Of a stretch of DNA of 64,000 bases, positions 19,429 to 31,715 are shown piece after piece. This DNA comes from Amoebidium appalachense (lineage: Eukaryota; Ichthyosporea), in contig CAVNZM010000004.1 in assembly GCA_963693365.1 (NCBI GenBank), forward strand, positions 4,898,001 through 4,962,000, in the 5' to 3' direction. A program made the position numbers and the translations under genes. Position 1 is the stretch's first letter, and each line of letters begins with the position of its first letter. The notes under the pieces were generated by a model that worked only from the letters and a program-made list of their open reading frames with translations, searched no databases and was not told the DNA's origin.

Positions 19429-20156
19429 TCAGTGCTTGCCGTTAAGCACAGCAGCCACGCCCATTGGCTTACTCTGGCTCCAAGCATCCAAATACTTCTC
19501 CACATCTTCCATTTCCTTCGCCCTCCTCTTAGCGTCCCATTTCAATTCCGTCCCCATCAGTTCAATCACCCTCCCGGCCGCCTCCCGGGCCGCATCGTGA
19601 TCCAAAAACGCCAAACGGGTACGTCTTGCAAGATAATCGGTAGCCGTGGCCGCATACTCATTGCGAACTGCGTAAATCACTTCACCCTCGATCATGCCGT
19701 AATTCTGGGCCAGACGATTAGTCAGATTGTGCGATTTCGACAATTCGGCAACGGTCGTCGCCTGATCGCCGTAGCTCTGGTTAAGGTGGAAGGCGACGTC
19801 GTGAGGAAGGCCAAATTTGGAAACAAGGACCTGATCGTGATCGCGATTGTATTCCCTTCCACCAATCAGAACGACCGTTTCAGTGCCGCACGCCGCCGTA
19901 GGGTTAAGGGACGCCACCTTAACGGCGGTGTTAACCACATCCTCTGCCATGCGGCGGTATGTCGTCCATTTTCCACCGACAATTGTCATCAAACCGGAAT
20001 TTGAGGTGTAAATTCCGTGTTCACGGGAGACTTTAGCGGTGTCGTTGCTATCTTCACTCCTCTTAAGGGGGCGGATGCCTGACCAGGCGGCCTTAACGTC
20101 CTTTGTGCTGACGGGGGCGTTGAAGTACTTGTTCAGGTGCTTGATGATGTACTCGA

Positions 20157-20209
<53 letters not shown>

Positions 20210-20373
20210 GCGCGTACATCTGTGTGTGTTTGGGGGGAGGGGGTGGGGGGTGGGAGGAGGGAGGGGAGGGATGGGGGGAGGGGGGTGGGGGTTAGTTAAG
20301 GTTCAGTGGAAGGAAGATGATAAGGTGAGTCATGAGTACGCATGGCCGGTTGGTAACTGTGGTGGGTGGGTGC

Positions 20374-20413
<40 letters not shown>

Positions 20414-20690
20414 AAGGGGAAATAGACACGGGAGTCGGGTGGGATAATATGTTAAAGTGACACACATTATCTCCATCTCAATACCCCCAGAACCATATGG
20501 CACCTCCGTCCATGACTGCAATGCAGACCATCTAAACCACACCAATCTTGCACCAAATCTTGTCCCTGGCCACCCCACCCAAAAAAAAACAAAAAAAACC
20601 CACATGCATGAATTGAGTGAAGTGTACATGTGCGTGCATGTGGGGAATGCAGGGGGTGGGGTGGGTGGGTGGGTGTGTGGGTGGGTGGGT

Positions 20691-20732
<42 letters not shown>

Positions 20733-21503
20733 GGGGGCCCGGGGGGGGGGTACTAGGTGGGTGGTCCGTGGATTGCGTGACCCTATTGCTTGTTTGGGTT
20801 GAATGGTATGATCGTAGTGGTTGATTGTCTGTGTGTGTGTGTGCACGCGCATGTGTGTGTGCGTGTGCAAGTGTGTGCTTGTGTGGATGCCCAGGTAAAC
20901 GCCCATCGGGGAGACCGAGGGGGGAGGGGGGGAGGGGGGGGGGGGGGGCATGACTAAGTACCTGATCAGGTGTAGGCTTGGGCTGATCGCTAATCTCACA
21001 CGGTCCATCGGTTGTACCTGCAAGGGTAGAGCCCAGCCAAGGCAACAAGAACACAACCCGACCATCATCCGTCTTTGGAATTAGTAGCCCCTCATTCTCG
21101 GCGCACCACTTCTTATCGAGTACGATGTGAGATCCGGCGGCGGCAATCAGGACCGGTTTCGAATCCGGAGAGTCCATCTTGCGAACCGAATCGGCGAAAT
21201 GGCCCGTTGCGTTGACCACTGCCTTGGCCCGAACCTTATACTCCTTGTTGGTAATGCGGTCGCGAATCGTGGCACCGGCAACACGTTTGGTCTCGGAATC
21301 GTGGTTGAGATCCACCTGAGAGATCGCAGAAATGAAATGCGAGGAAAATGTGAGAATGTATGTGTTGTGGCATATCTACAAATGGACTGAAAAAATCCTA
21401 ACGTTTCCTCTCCTGCTTCCTATTCGCGTCCTTTTCCCACTGATCCGTACCTGCTCCCCCCCCCCCCCCCCCCTTCCCCCCCCTTCTTCCCTTTTTTAGG
21501 TTT

Positions 21504-21546
<43 letters not shown>

Positions 21547-21730
21547 GGAAAGGCGCCAAAACCCTGCGGTAAAAACACCTCAGCACCAGCCAGCTACACG
21601 GGTACCACCCAAAAGCACCGCATAAGCTAGCACAAGCGGAAAGCTCAAACAGATGTAATGACCGACGAGACCAAAAATAGGTGGATCAAAGACAACCGCA
21701 TTTTGGTGGGGGGAGCCCGAAAGCGGAGGT

Positions 21731-21765
<35 letters not shown>

Positions 21766-21856
21766 GGGGGAGGAGGGGGGGGGAGGGAAGGGGAGGGGGG
21801 GGGGGGGGGTGGATAATAGAGATGGGGATGAAGAGGGTGGTAGTGGGCGTGGTGGC

Positions 21857-21888
<32 letters not shown>

Positions 21889-22119
21889 GATGTACACCAC
21901 ATGAAAAAAACCAAATGCATGCCCATGGCAGCCTTATGTTTTTTAACCCGTGCCCCCCCTTCCCCCCCCCCCCCCCTCCCCACACACACACACACACAAA
22001 AGGAACAAACAAAACAAAACAAACAAAAAAATAAACACGTGCGCCCCCTCCCCCCCCTCACCCCTGCCCATAGCCACCTCCACCCCTCCACTCCATTCTT
22101 CTGCCTGCACCCCTTCCGA

Positions 22120-22153
<34 letters not shown>

Positions 22154-22692
22154 AGGGGAACAAACACACCCATATTTAAAACCTCGAAACAAAGGGTCCA
22201 GATGACAATACCAAAACCAAACCTTAAAAAGACGTAAAGAACACTATGTTCCACATCCAGGGGCCAATCAAAGAAACAAACAGCACACGTACCACTTCCG
22301 TATGGTTGACAATGGCCACCCCCCTCTCAGCCGCTGTCAGCGCCAGGGCCACGTTAAAGCGCGCATCGTCAAACTGTCCGTCATAGTACACAACACTCCC
22401 CTTTAACCCTTCCTGCATGATCACCGGAAACCTCTGAGCAGTTTCCTTGGGAGAAATGTAGTAACTGTTTCCGATATGACGCGATCCGGAGAGGAAGTCG
22501 TAAAGTTTCAGCCCGATTACAAACTGCGGGAGATCGATTACAGAGTAGAGCGGGGTGAGAATTCCGATGGGTTTTGTGAGGTGGGGGGCCTGGGCCATCA
22601 TGGTGGCACGCTCGTGGAGAGCCTCCATGACAAGGTGGAGCTGGCTTCTGCAGGGTCATAAACGTGTTTGGTTAATAAAGAGAGAGAAAGAC

Positions 22693-22785
<93 letters not shown>

Positions 22786-23192
22786 TGTGTGTGTGCGTGT
22801 GTGCATGTTTGGGCCCGGAAGGGGGGGGGGGGGGGGGGGGACAAGGGGGACGGGAAGGTGTGCGTGTGTGTGTGTGTGCATGTGTGTGTGTATGTGGTAT
22901 GTGTGTTCGGTCTGCAGCAGGGGGGAGGAACCGGGGGGGGGGAGGGGGGGGGATTGCAGAGTGCCTTTTCGGGGGGGGGGGGGGGGGGGGGATTTTTGGA
23001 TGGTGTTGTGTGCAGGAGTATATGGCAAGTAGAGGCAAAATGAGTCCAGACAGGACACACACACAAACACACATCTCTCGTCCTGTCCCCCTGTCTTGCC
23101 CCCCCCCCCCCTCCCCCCCCCCCCCGGCTCTTCCACCCATTCCCAAGCCCACCATGCATACACAGGGACAAGCTTTGAAAAAACAACAAAGC

Positions 23193-23239
<47 letters not shown>

Positions 23240-23347
23240 AAACACACCCCCACCAACACCACCAATACTCTAGCACAACGAGGCTGTGTGCCACAGTGGG
23301 TATTTGTGTGGACAAGTAAAAAGGGGTATGGCTCTGGCAGCCCTTGT

Positions 23348-23395
<48 letters not shown>

Positions 23396-24716
23396 AGGGA
23401 GGGTGTGTGTGTGCGAGGGCAGGAGGGGGGGGGGGAGGAGAGGGGTTTCAATGCATACTTATCCAGGTTTTTGACGGCCTTTTCCAAATAGCGCACCCCT
23501 CCGTGCAGCAATTTCGTGCTTGCCCCAGAGGTGCCGGCTCCAAAATCAATCTTCTCCACCACCGCAACCTTCAGCCCGCGGGTAGCGGCGTCAAGAGCAA
23601 CACCGCACCCGGTCGAACCACCACCTGTTATGTCACAGATGTTTAGATTGTTGTCAAATAAACATGGGTTGGTGTCACAGATGTTTAGATTGTTGTCAAA
23701 TAAATATGGGTTGGTGTCTCTGCGATCCCAGCGCAGAAAGATCTGTCCCCTGTTTATGTCCTTCCCCACTTCCCCTCTCTTCAACCCGTATACAGGGGAT
23801 TCTTTCTTCCCTCGAGCAGTACATTCTGTATAGGGATTGCCTGCCCTCCACCCCACCCCCCTCTCCCCCCAGACACAGACACTGGCCATCACCCTCCCCC
23901 CCCTCCCCCTTGCCCCCCTCCCCCCCCGGCCCTGGGGCCTAAAAACCACCACCCGCCCCATCCACCCAAACTACTATATCTCAAACCCACCACACACACC
24001 GTCGCCATCTACTCTCATACATAGCCAAACGCTCAAAGGAGGACACAAAGATCGGAGGTCTCATGATCTTAAGAAGTGTGTGATGCGAAGAGACCGCTAG
24101 TCGGAAAATTGTTCACAGCGCCGCCTCTTTAAGGCCAATGTGTGTCCTATAAATAGGTGCCGCACGAACATCAATGTCCCCCAATAAATTCTATCCCATT
24201 GCCGTCATCACATTCCCAAGACCTACCGTCTTTGGATATCCTAATGCTCCCTGTTCCACCCCGCCTTCCCCCCCCTGCCCCCCCCCCCTCCCCCCCCCCC
24301 CCCCCCCCCCCCGTCCGATCACACACGTACAGCTCTATTCACCCAAAATTCCTAATATCTCATGTACTCTTGCTACCACCACAGAGATGCACGGGTTTAA
24401 GCAAGCCCACTGCTATCACATTCTCGCTCAGCCCCTAACGTGTCATGCTCACATCCCACGCACACACACACGCACACAAAACCTTCCACCAAAAGCAGCA
24501 TCACTTACCCAGCACGAGCACGTCGTATTCCTCGCCCTCCAGCTTCTTAAACATGTCCTCTCTTGTTGGCAGCTTGGGGGCTGGGGAGGTCCCTGCGCCC
24601 TTTCCTAGGTGACCCAGCTTGCTCTCCGACCCATAATACCACCAGGCAGCCGCAGATGCAACACCAACCGTGCTAACAGCGGCTGTGCGCCTCAATAATA
24701 CCCTCCACTGAGGCAT
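19429..24716 (-). CDS. GUT2: Mitochondrial FAD-dependent glycerol-3-phosphate dehydrogenase
   Basis: Five exons on the minus strand: 24716-24509, 23624-23459, 22647-22293, 21315-20962, 20157-19429 (stop TGA); 603 aa, all phases agree. It oxidises sn-glycerol 3-phosphate to dihydroxyacetone phosphate and passes electrons to ubiquinone at the mitochondrial inner membrane (glycerol use and the glycerophosphate shuttle). The N-terminus [20 protein letters not shown] is a basic presequence, followed by a hydrophobic segment. The FAD dinucleotide motif GGGSTG is at about aa 70-75, within the family signature [52 protein letters not shown] and [15 protein letters not shown] follow. The second signature [11 protein letters not shown] lies near aa 422, and the C-terminal DAO_C domain ends without EF-hands, as in fungal Gut2 and unlike animal GPD2. 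Introns are 636-974 bp, rich in C/G runs and microsatellites, except intron 1 (884 bp), which also carries a short tandem duplication. The start is the first ATG of the presequence. Confidence 0.95.
20158..20220. repeat. (GT)n microsatellite forming the 3' splice site of GUT2 intron 4
   Basis: On the transcribed strand the CA array ends in CACACACAG directly followed by exon 5 (ATC GAG TAC). The acceptor AG and its upstream context are supplied by the microsatellite. Confidence 0.85.
22694..22800. repeat. (GA)n microsatellite in GUT2 intron 2
   Basis: About 44 GA units followed by GT units, starting about 50 bp from exon 3. On the RNA strand it is a CU tract, so it forms a very long polypyrimidine tract before the acceptor. 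Confidence 0.9.
23635..23718. repeat. 42-bp tandem duplication at the 3' end of GUT2 intron 1
   Basis: The unit TGTCACAGATGTTTAGATTG plus TTGTCAAATAAAYATGGGTTGG occurs twice, differing at one base. It begins about 10 bp from exon 2 and duplicates the branch-point region. Only the copy next to the exon has the used AG. Confidence 0.85.
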
Positions 24717-24729
24717 CTTCGTGTTTTTT

Positions 24730-25460
24730 TTGCCGAATGCAACGGGGAAAGCTGGAAAGTTTCTATTATGGTTTACGGAAAGGTGTTATATTTTTGGATG
24801 GTGAGAACAGTAAATAAACAAAAGAAACAATAGAAAGTTCTTTTGAGCCTGGACTCGTCGAGAAAAAAGTCTGCGTTTTTGGTGTTTATGAAGCGAGTGG
24901 TGTCACACGTTTCCAGTTAAAGCGGCTCATAGATCACATCCAGAAGGCGTGATATTTCGCGAATTAAAACTCTATATACCTTTTAAAGGAATGTGATTGG
25001 TGTAATATATTAAATGAACCAATCAGCTTCATATGGTTGGGTAGAGCAAAAGCCAGCAGCTATGTCCCACAAGCGTCACGATTTTTTTGGACCTCATCTC
25101 GCCAATCAAAAAGCAGACATGGTACGCTCTAAGCCAATAACATCTATCAGAATCTGCCAAACATGGTGCGTTCCTCGGCCGTTTTGGAAGCCATTTTTGT
25201 TTTTGAGTTTCCTGTTGTAGTATCACCCAAGACAGAGGAGTAAGGGCTGCAAAACTGTAAAAAGCGCATATAATACTCTATGAGGAAGCCTATTTGCACT
25301 TATTTTTGCAGCTATCTATCCTTTTATTGCCTTTGTCCCTTGCTGCAAAGCACGCGGCCTGTCCTGGAGCAGCCAATCGGATGTGTGTTGTCAGAAATTC
25401 CACACGTGATCCAGTGCACAGTTCGTTGCACCTGACACGCCCAGTGACGTCACCTCGGCG
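24730..25460 (-). promoter_or_regulatory. CCAAT-rich upstream region of GUT2
   Basis: CCAAT boxes (either strand) at 24996, 25019, 25102, 25134 and 25373, that is 280-660 bp before the GUT2 start codon, in unique AT-rich DNA. Resembles the clusters upstream of MFS1 and PCNA. Function inferred. Confidence 0.4.
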
Positions 25461-25799
25461 AATTCAACTTGCATTACAACATTAACCCTCTAGCCACGCA
25501 AAGTGAGATCGCACACCACCAAGCACAGCCCACACTGTGGCGGCCAGCGCGCTTGCTAACGGGGCATTGTAGGTCCCGTTGGTACCTACCCAGCCCCCTC
25601 TTACGTTTTCTAACAAAGAAAAGTGACAACGATAAATTTATCCGGTGGAATGGAGCCGATAAAAATGGACGATCTGATTCAGGATACCCGCAGCGGCTCG
25701 GATTTGTTCCGGACACTGATTGGTGCGTAGCTACTGGGTTAAGAACAAACCCAGCTCATGGCTGGGCCAATCAAGGCGAAGCGATTGCTTCTTTGCAAA

Positions 25800-26421
25800 A
25801 GGGCCTTATGAAAAGATTTTTATATTTTTATAATGACTTTATTGATATGCACATCACCCGCCTGTCCGCTTGTGCCCCGGACCACCCGCTCTTCCGGCTA
25901 CACGCATCCCCGCCGGATTCGCCCCTCTACCTCTTCCCTTCCCCATCGTCTCTGCCCATTGCCGAGCGCTATGTGGAATGGCTGGCGACCCCCCCCCCCC
26001 CCCGGAGGTACGGCTAGATCATAGTGTGAATATGAATAGTTTCAAGTCTATGGCTGATAGATATCTTTTTACTCTACGTGTTGAGTCCCTTCCGGTGTTA
26101 GGACCGCAAAAACACCAACTACTAGTAGCCTATATGGCGGATACGGTTAGAGAGTCTCGTTCATACACAGATTCGTTTATTCGTAATGTGGTGTGGTGTA
26201 AAAACGCAAAGATGATTATGGCTTGGCGGTGTAATCGGTTTCTGGTGTCTCCTTCTCGTATGTGTAATATGTGTGGGGGGCGGTTTACTCGCGGCTGCAT
26301 ATCTATCAATAAATGCAACCTGTTAGCTAATGTATTAGAACCGGAGGTTATTGGCGGTTTTATTCTCTTTTCTTCCTCTCTTCCTCAATATATCCGTTTT
26401 AAGATGACTGACATATACTAA
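25800..26421 (+). pseudogene. Coding remnant with a CxxC zinc-knuckle-like motif, unknown family
   Basis: Two overlapping open frames join across the C run at 25989-26002. The first part reads through HPLFRLHASPPDSPLYLFP and IAERYVEWLATPP. The second continues with SFKSMADRYLFTLRVESLP, VVWCKNAKMIMAWRCNRFL and CNMCGGRFTRGCISINKC, ending at a stop at 26419-26421. The CxxC-x8-C-x5-C pattern and setting recall C-terminal tails of non-LTR retrotransposon ORF2 proteins, but I cannot assign it. AT-rich codon use differs from the host genes. The frame change lies in a homopolymer and may be a sequencing error. The start is not determined, since the frame is open back to about 25470. Confidence 0.4.
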
Positions 26422-26459
26422 TCCGTCTCAGCAGATTAGCCTAAGTCTACGATCGAGAT

Positions 26460-26460
<1 letters not shown>

Positions 26461-26508
<48 letters not shown>
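26461..26508. repeat. 48-base G run
   Basis: One of the longest uninterrupted G tracts in the window. It lies just after the coding remnant at 25800-26421. Confidence 0.9.
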
Positions 26509-26519
26509 CGGGTCCACAG

Positions 26520-27295
26520 ATCATCAAGATCAAGTCCGAGGCCTCAAGATAGCTGTGCAGCTGCGTGCATCATCTTGCCTCTGCCGGCGCAGGGCAGGAC
26601 CACGTCAGCTGGGACAGCCGACCAATAGAATTCTAATTAGTGTGTAGGATAGATCGTAGGAGGACTTAGGAATGTGATTGTTCGGGCAGAAGCCCTTTTG
26701 TAAGTATTGGCAAGGTTTGATAGTGTATGTTGCCAAACGTACTATTTATATATTTAGATGTAGAGGAAAGGGGGGAGGGAGGGGGGGGGGGAGGATAGTA
26801 TGAAATGTAGATTTAGACTCTGCGGTGCCACTAGGGGGAGGGTGAGGGGTGAGACATGGATAAATATATTAGTTGAGTAGATCGACTTAGCTCGTGCAGG
26901 CGCACAATAAAAGTAGATCGGAATGTTTGGAATGTGGCATCGTAGGGGGCCAGGTGATGATGATCTTTGAGGGCACGGCCTTGATGGCCTCAGTTGTAAC
27001 TTAGTCTCATTCGTACGGATCTAAGTTTGCACGTCGGAGCCTGGTCTGAATAAACTTTACCGTTTTTCCGTACACGTTCGTTCCTTTTCGTGTGTGTACA
27101 CTTAGTAGAGTGCCGCGTCTCTAGTACATATACATTAGGATACGACAAGCTACACCTTTCTTTTAGTGCGGTTTTTCGCGCTAGGGTAACGCGGTGACAG
27201 TTCCTTCTGGGCTGTTGCTACACCTCAAACACACAGAAAAAAAAAACAAAAAAAACAAAAAAAAACATCAAACACAACCACACGAGTTCGGGCAC
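26520..27295. other. Possible 5' flank or LTR remnant of the Ty3/gypsy element
   Basis: Unique sequence with AATAAA-type signals at about 26906 and 27049. It lies immediately left of the nested LTR element, so before that insertion it joined the gag start now at 31716. It is therefore the best candidate for the 5' leader or LTR of the Ty3/gypsy element. No matching 3' copy exists in the window, so this is inference. Confidence 0.3.
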
Positions 27296-27300
27296 ACACC

Positions 27301-28588
27301 GCAAAGAAGGCGTCCTCCTTCTTTCTATATTTGGTAATACAAGTCTATACAGAGAGAAATATACCGTTATGGCCATCTACAAGTAATGGCCACGTGCTAA
27401 TACACTCTCTCCCTTTGTGATCGATAACTCTTCTGAGCGCGAGCTCAGAGCCCTGTTCGACCGATTATCGAGCCAAGATGACATCACAATGACGTACATT
27501 CCATTGTTCGCAAAACCCAGTCATCTTAGAATTCGAATTTCCCAATAAGTCTAATTAGATCGTGCCGGAGATGATTTTGAATATTTTCGAATGTAAATAT
27601 ATTTATATATAAGTCGTCCTTATCCTGGTGATATGAGATGCCATGACCTGAGAGATAATGTAGAATATTGTATTATTCTTATCAGTGCCAAGCTTCGTCA
27701 TCTTCTTCTTAGAATATTCCTGATTCTTCTTAGTGTAACTTTTAGTGTAACCTTCTTGCACGTTGGTGCGTACTCAATTTCTATTGGCTATCGTAATCTA
27801 TGCCCCGAGTATATAAATCGCCACATGCATTCAGTCATTCAGTCCAGTCAACTTGATCAGTCAGTCCGAGTCATTCAGTCCAGTCAACTTGATCAGTCAG
27901 TCCGAGTCACAGCCAGCCAAGTTCCTCTACCCCCATGGCCAAGTACAGCAGCTTCAAGACGTCACTGCAAGGCTTCAAGGAGAAGTGTCCTCAACATGCA
28001 ACAGCGAGACTCTGGCTATGACTATAACACTGTGACTGTACACTTCTACATGTTAGACTACAGTACTCTATTCTTTTCTTTCGTTCTCACAAGTTATATT
28101 TCGAATTTACATGCATAGATAAATTGAATATAAATAGATTACTCTCACTTCTGGTCATGAAATACAGCTAAGGAAAAATGGGTATAAGAGTTCACACTCT
28201 TATCCAGCCACGTTGGTAGAGTGTATTGCGCACACTCACGCGGCTAGCCTTTCCTAGTAGATAGCTGAATAAACGTTCCAAGTAAGGCTAATAACTAACT
28301 AATAATTGCTCGCTCTTACTTCTGCTTCTTTGCATATCTGCATGTTTACTAGGTGCCACACATAACACAAACACGTACATTTTAACCTCTTGACGCGCAT
28401 GAGAACATACACAGCACACACAAATATGTGGTTATACTATGCCCAGCACTCTTATCACACGCTTCCACAAACACGCTTCCACACACCTCCCATAAACAGT
28501 AGCACAAAACATAACCACGTGCCAGTGTAGCCATGTGCGTGAGCAGTGGGCTCTAGCCATAAGACAGACAAAGGGCCCCGCCTTTAGG
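27301..28588 (+). repeat. Left LTR
   Basis: 1288 bp. It carries a TATAAAT at 27812, a 36-bp tandem repeat (ATTCAGTCCAGTCAACTTGA unit) at about 27837-27908 just downstream, and AATAAA at 28268. This is the U3-R-U5 order expected of an LTR promoter and poly(A) site. Compared with the right LTR it has about 95 extra bases near 27605-27700. Confidence 0.85.
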
Positions 28589-28610
28589 TGGTAGCAGAGA
28601 ATGGTTTCTA
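28589..28610 (+). promoter_or_regulatory. Primer-binding site for initiator tRNA-Met
   Basis: TGGTAGCAGAGAATGGTTTC begins at the first base after the LTR. The 3' end of eukaryotic initiator tRNA-Met has the complement TGGTAGCAGAGGATGGTTTC (from memory of the conserved tRNA), so 19 of 20 positions agree. It would prime minus-strand DNA synthesis. Confidence 0.8.
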
Positions 28611-30512
28611 TGTTGAGGTTCCGTCCACAGCACTTTCCTGTGACACGTGTTCACCCGTGTGCGCGCGATCGATACTATACGGCCAGACTGATTGCGACAG
28701 TCGAAAATGAGATCGATCGATAGTAGCATGCAGTGAAGCTTTACAAACCACAGTTCGAAAACAAAAACAGAACATAACGAAACGTTGAGTGACTTTCGCA
28801 CACATGATTGTTCTAAAAATTATGTTATCTGTTTACTCGAAACGTTTCGAAAATATACTTCTACGCGTCGAACACGTGAGAGCGTCACACACTCTGTACG
28901 CGAGTCCGTGCGCGATCGTCGATTGGCTGTATGGTTACCCAATCGCAAACTTCGCAAATATTCCAACAATCTATTTTGATTCCTAATATAGATATGCTAG
29001 CGATTGAATCGGATTGGTTCCCTGAACAGCATTCCATACATTCCTTACGAGATTCAATTGTTCAGTCGGCCCCTTATTGCCGTATTCAATCTACGGTACG
29101 TCTCCGAATACACTAACTATAATACTACAATCGGTCAGGTAAGGTTGTTATTGAATTCACACAATAGCAGAATATTATTATTTATACTCATATACACTTT
29201 TATGCCCGCTTGAATATTCCTGCACTTGCATTGATAGGTTGTATCACATGAATATGCCAGCCAGCCAGAAGTTGTAATTGCATGCACAACAGAAAGTTGG
29301 TAGACCCGCAGGTTGCTGCAAAACCTGGTACCTGGAGTGTCCCAGCATAAGGTAACACATTTCTCAGTTTTGCTTGCTGCTTTCTATTTTGCCCTATTAT
29401 TGTTTTGCATCCCATGTTGCATTGTGCCGGTGATTCTCTTGGGCGTTGGGTGTCATATGAGTGAATGATACCATCAATGGTTAAGTCCCCGTTGACCGCC
29501 CTCCAAGTGCTTTTCTGGGGTCATTTATATAAAGCCCTTTTGCATGTCCACCAATGTGTGTGTTCGGCCATGTAATTGATGCTCATAATTGGAAATTTAT
29601 TTAAGTAAGTGTCTAGGTTCTCTACGAGAAAACGAGGCTCCCGGGGTCGGAGATGAAATACTTACACATACAAGTTTTGCTATCAAACATCACTATATCC
29701 AACATACATGCAAGCTACACATAAATTACATGGATAATATCATCATTGATAAGTTTGATGAGATAGCTTTCACCTCCAGATATTCTTATATCGACCTGCT
29801 GGCATGGTGATGCCCACAAGTGGTGCGTAGCGTCAACATCCAGCGCGAGCACATCAAGGTTACGAGGGAAGGACCTTGTATGGAATTCCCTCACACTTAC
29901 AACCGCCGCATTTGCTAGCGAACGGCCATACTCATCCAAACCAGTTGTGCCCTGCTGTACACGCGGGAACAAGCGCACTGTACCTCAGATTTCAATGATA
30001 TTCAGTGACTTTCATTTCTATGTATCTGCATGGCAAGATCGATGTCATGTCTGTTAACAAACACAATTAAGCTTGTACTTCCAATCCTCAAGCCTATACC
30101 ATATATATTTCGTGCTCATGTGATGATATTCACAACACTTACTGCCGAAAAAATATAAGTGTGTCCCTTCTGGCATATATCTACCTCATGGAAAGCCACA
30201 GAGACAATTCGCGTTTATAACGCATATATGGGTCGACTCCGTTCAACCTGGAGCAACAAGTCCAATACAAAAACGACACTAAGTCTTATACACCTTCTAG
30301 TCGTTCAACAATTTAAATGTATGTATGAACTACTCAAATCCATAAAAAATTACCTAGCACCCGCGCATATCTATTATATCCAAAGCTTTACACATATGCA
30401 TTGTGCATGATCATACGAAACTCAACACAATAACCCAAAAGTCGGACACCTTCATTCATCCTTCCCTGAAACAAATAGGTGTGCCGAGGACGTCACACGT
30501 CAGACGGGGGTC

Positions 30513-31705
30513 GCAAAGAAGGCGTCCTCCTTCTTTCTATATTTGGTAATACAAGTCTATACAGAGAGAAATATACCGTTATGGCCATCTACAAGTAATG
30601 GCCACGTGCTAATACACTCTCTCCCTTTGTGATCGATAACTCTTCTGAGCGCGAGCTCAGAGCCCTGTTCGACCGATTATCGAGCCAAGATGACATCACA
30701 ATGACGTACATTCCATTGTTCGCAAAACCCAGTCATCTTAGAATTCGAATTTCCCAATAAGTCTAATTAGATCGTGCCGGAGATGATTTTGAATATTTTC
30801 GAATGTAAATATATTCATCTTCTTCTTAGAATATTCCTGATTCTTCTTAGTGTAACTTTTAGTGTAACCTTCTTGCACGTTGGTGCGTACTCAATTTCTA
30901 TTGGCTATCGTAATCTATGCCCCGAGTATATAAATCGCCACATGCATTCAGTCATTCAGTCCAGTCAACTTGATCAGTCAGTCCGAGTCATTCAGTCCAG
31001 TCAACTTGATCAGTCAGTCCGAGTCACAGCCAGCCAAGTTCCTCTACCCCCATGGCCAAGTACAGCAGCTTCAAGACGTCACTGCAAGGCTTCAAGGAGA
31101 AGTGTCCTCAACATGCAACAGCGAGACTCTGGCTATGACTATAACACTGTGACTGTACACTTCTACATGTTAGACTACAGTACTCTATTCTTTTCTTTCG
31201 TTCTCACAAGTTATATTTCGAATTTACATGCATAGATAAATTGAATATAAATAGATATACTCTCACTTCTGGTCATGAAATACAGCTAAGGAAAAATGGG
31301 TATAAGAGTTCACACTCTTATCCAGCCACGTTGGTAGAGTGTATTGCGCACACTCACGCGGCTAGCCTTTCCTAGTAGATAGCTGAATAAACGTTCCAAG
31401 TAAGGCTAATAACTAACTAATAATTGCTCGCTCTTACTTCTGCTTCTTTGCATATCTGCATGTTTACTAGGTGCCACACATAACACAAACACGTACATTT
31501 TAACCTCTTGACGCGCATGAGACATACACAGCACACACAAATATGTGGTTATACTATGCCCAGCACTCTTATCACACGCTTCCACAAACACGCTTCCACA
31601 CACCTCCCATAAACAGTAGCACAAAACATAACCACGTGCCAGTGTAGCCATGTGCGTGAGCAGTGGGCTCTAGCCATAAGACAGACAAAGGGCCCCGCCT
31701 TTAGG
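30513..31705 (+). repeat. Right LTR
   Basis: 1193 bp copy of the left LTR with TATAAAT at about 30928 and AATAAA at 31386. It is preceded by a short purine stretch (GACGGGGG), a weak polypurine tract. Directly followed by the target duplication ACACC and then by the gag start of the older element. Confidence 0.85.
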
Positions 31706-31715
31706 ACACCACACA

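Larger units (their letters stand above)
27301..31705 (+). mobile_element. Non-autonomous LTR retrotransposon with intact target-site duplication
   Basis: Two long direct repeats (27301-28588 and 30513-31705) enclose 1.9 kb without a recognisable gene. The element is flanked by the same five bases ACACC at 27296-27300 and 31706-31710. The bases directly after the left LTR fit an initiator-tRNA-Met primer site. The LTRs are nearly identical apart from one ~95-bp block present only in the left copy, so the insertion is young. The interior (28611-30512) has only short unassigned frames, so it must be moved by proteins from another element. LTR ends are GCAAAG...CTTTAGG and not TG...CA. Confidence 0.85.

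Noticed and set aside
25294-25485. Signal-peptide-like frame (hydrophobic Leu stretch)
   Set aside because: It begins with TTG, not ATG, and lies in the upstream region of GUT2; no other support.
27633-28118. 161-codon frame within the LTR (also at 30774-31235)
   Set aside because: It overlaps the LTR promoter and poly(A) region, is shared only because the LTR is duplicated, and has no family resemblance.
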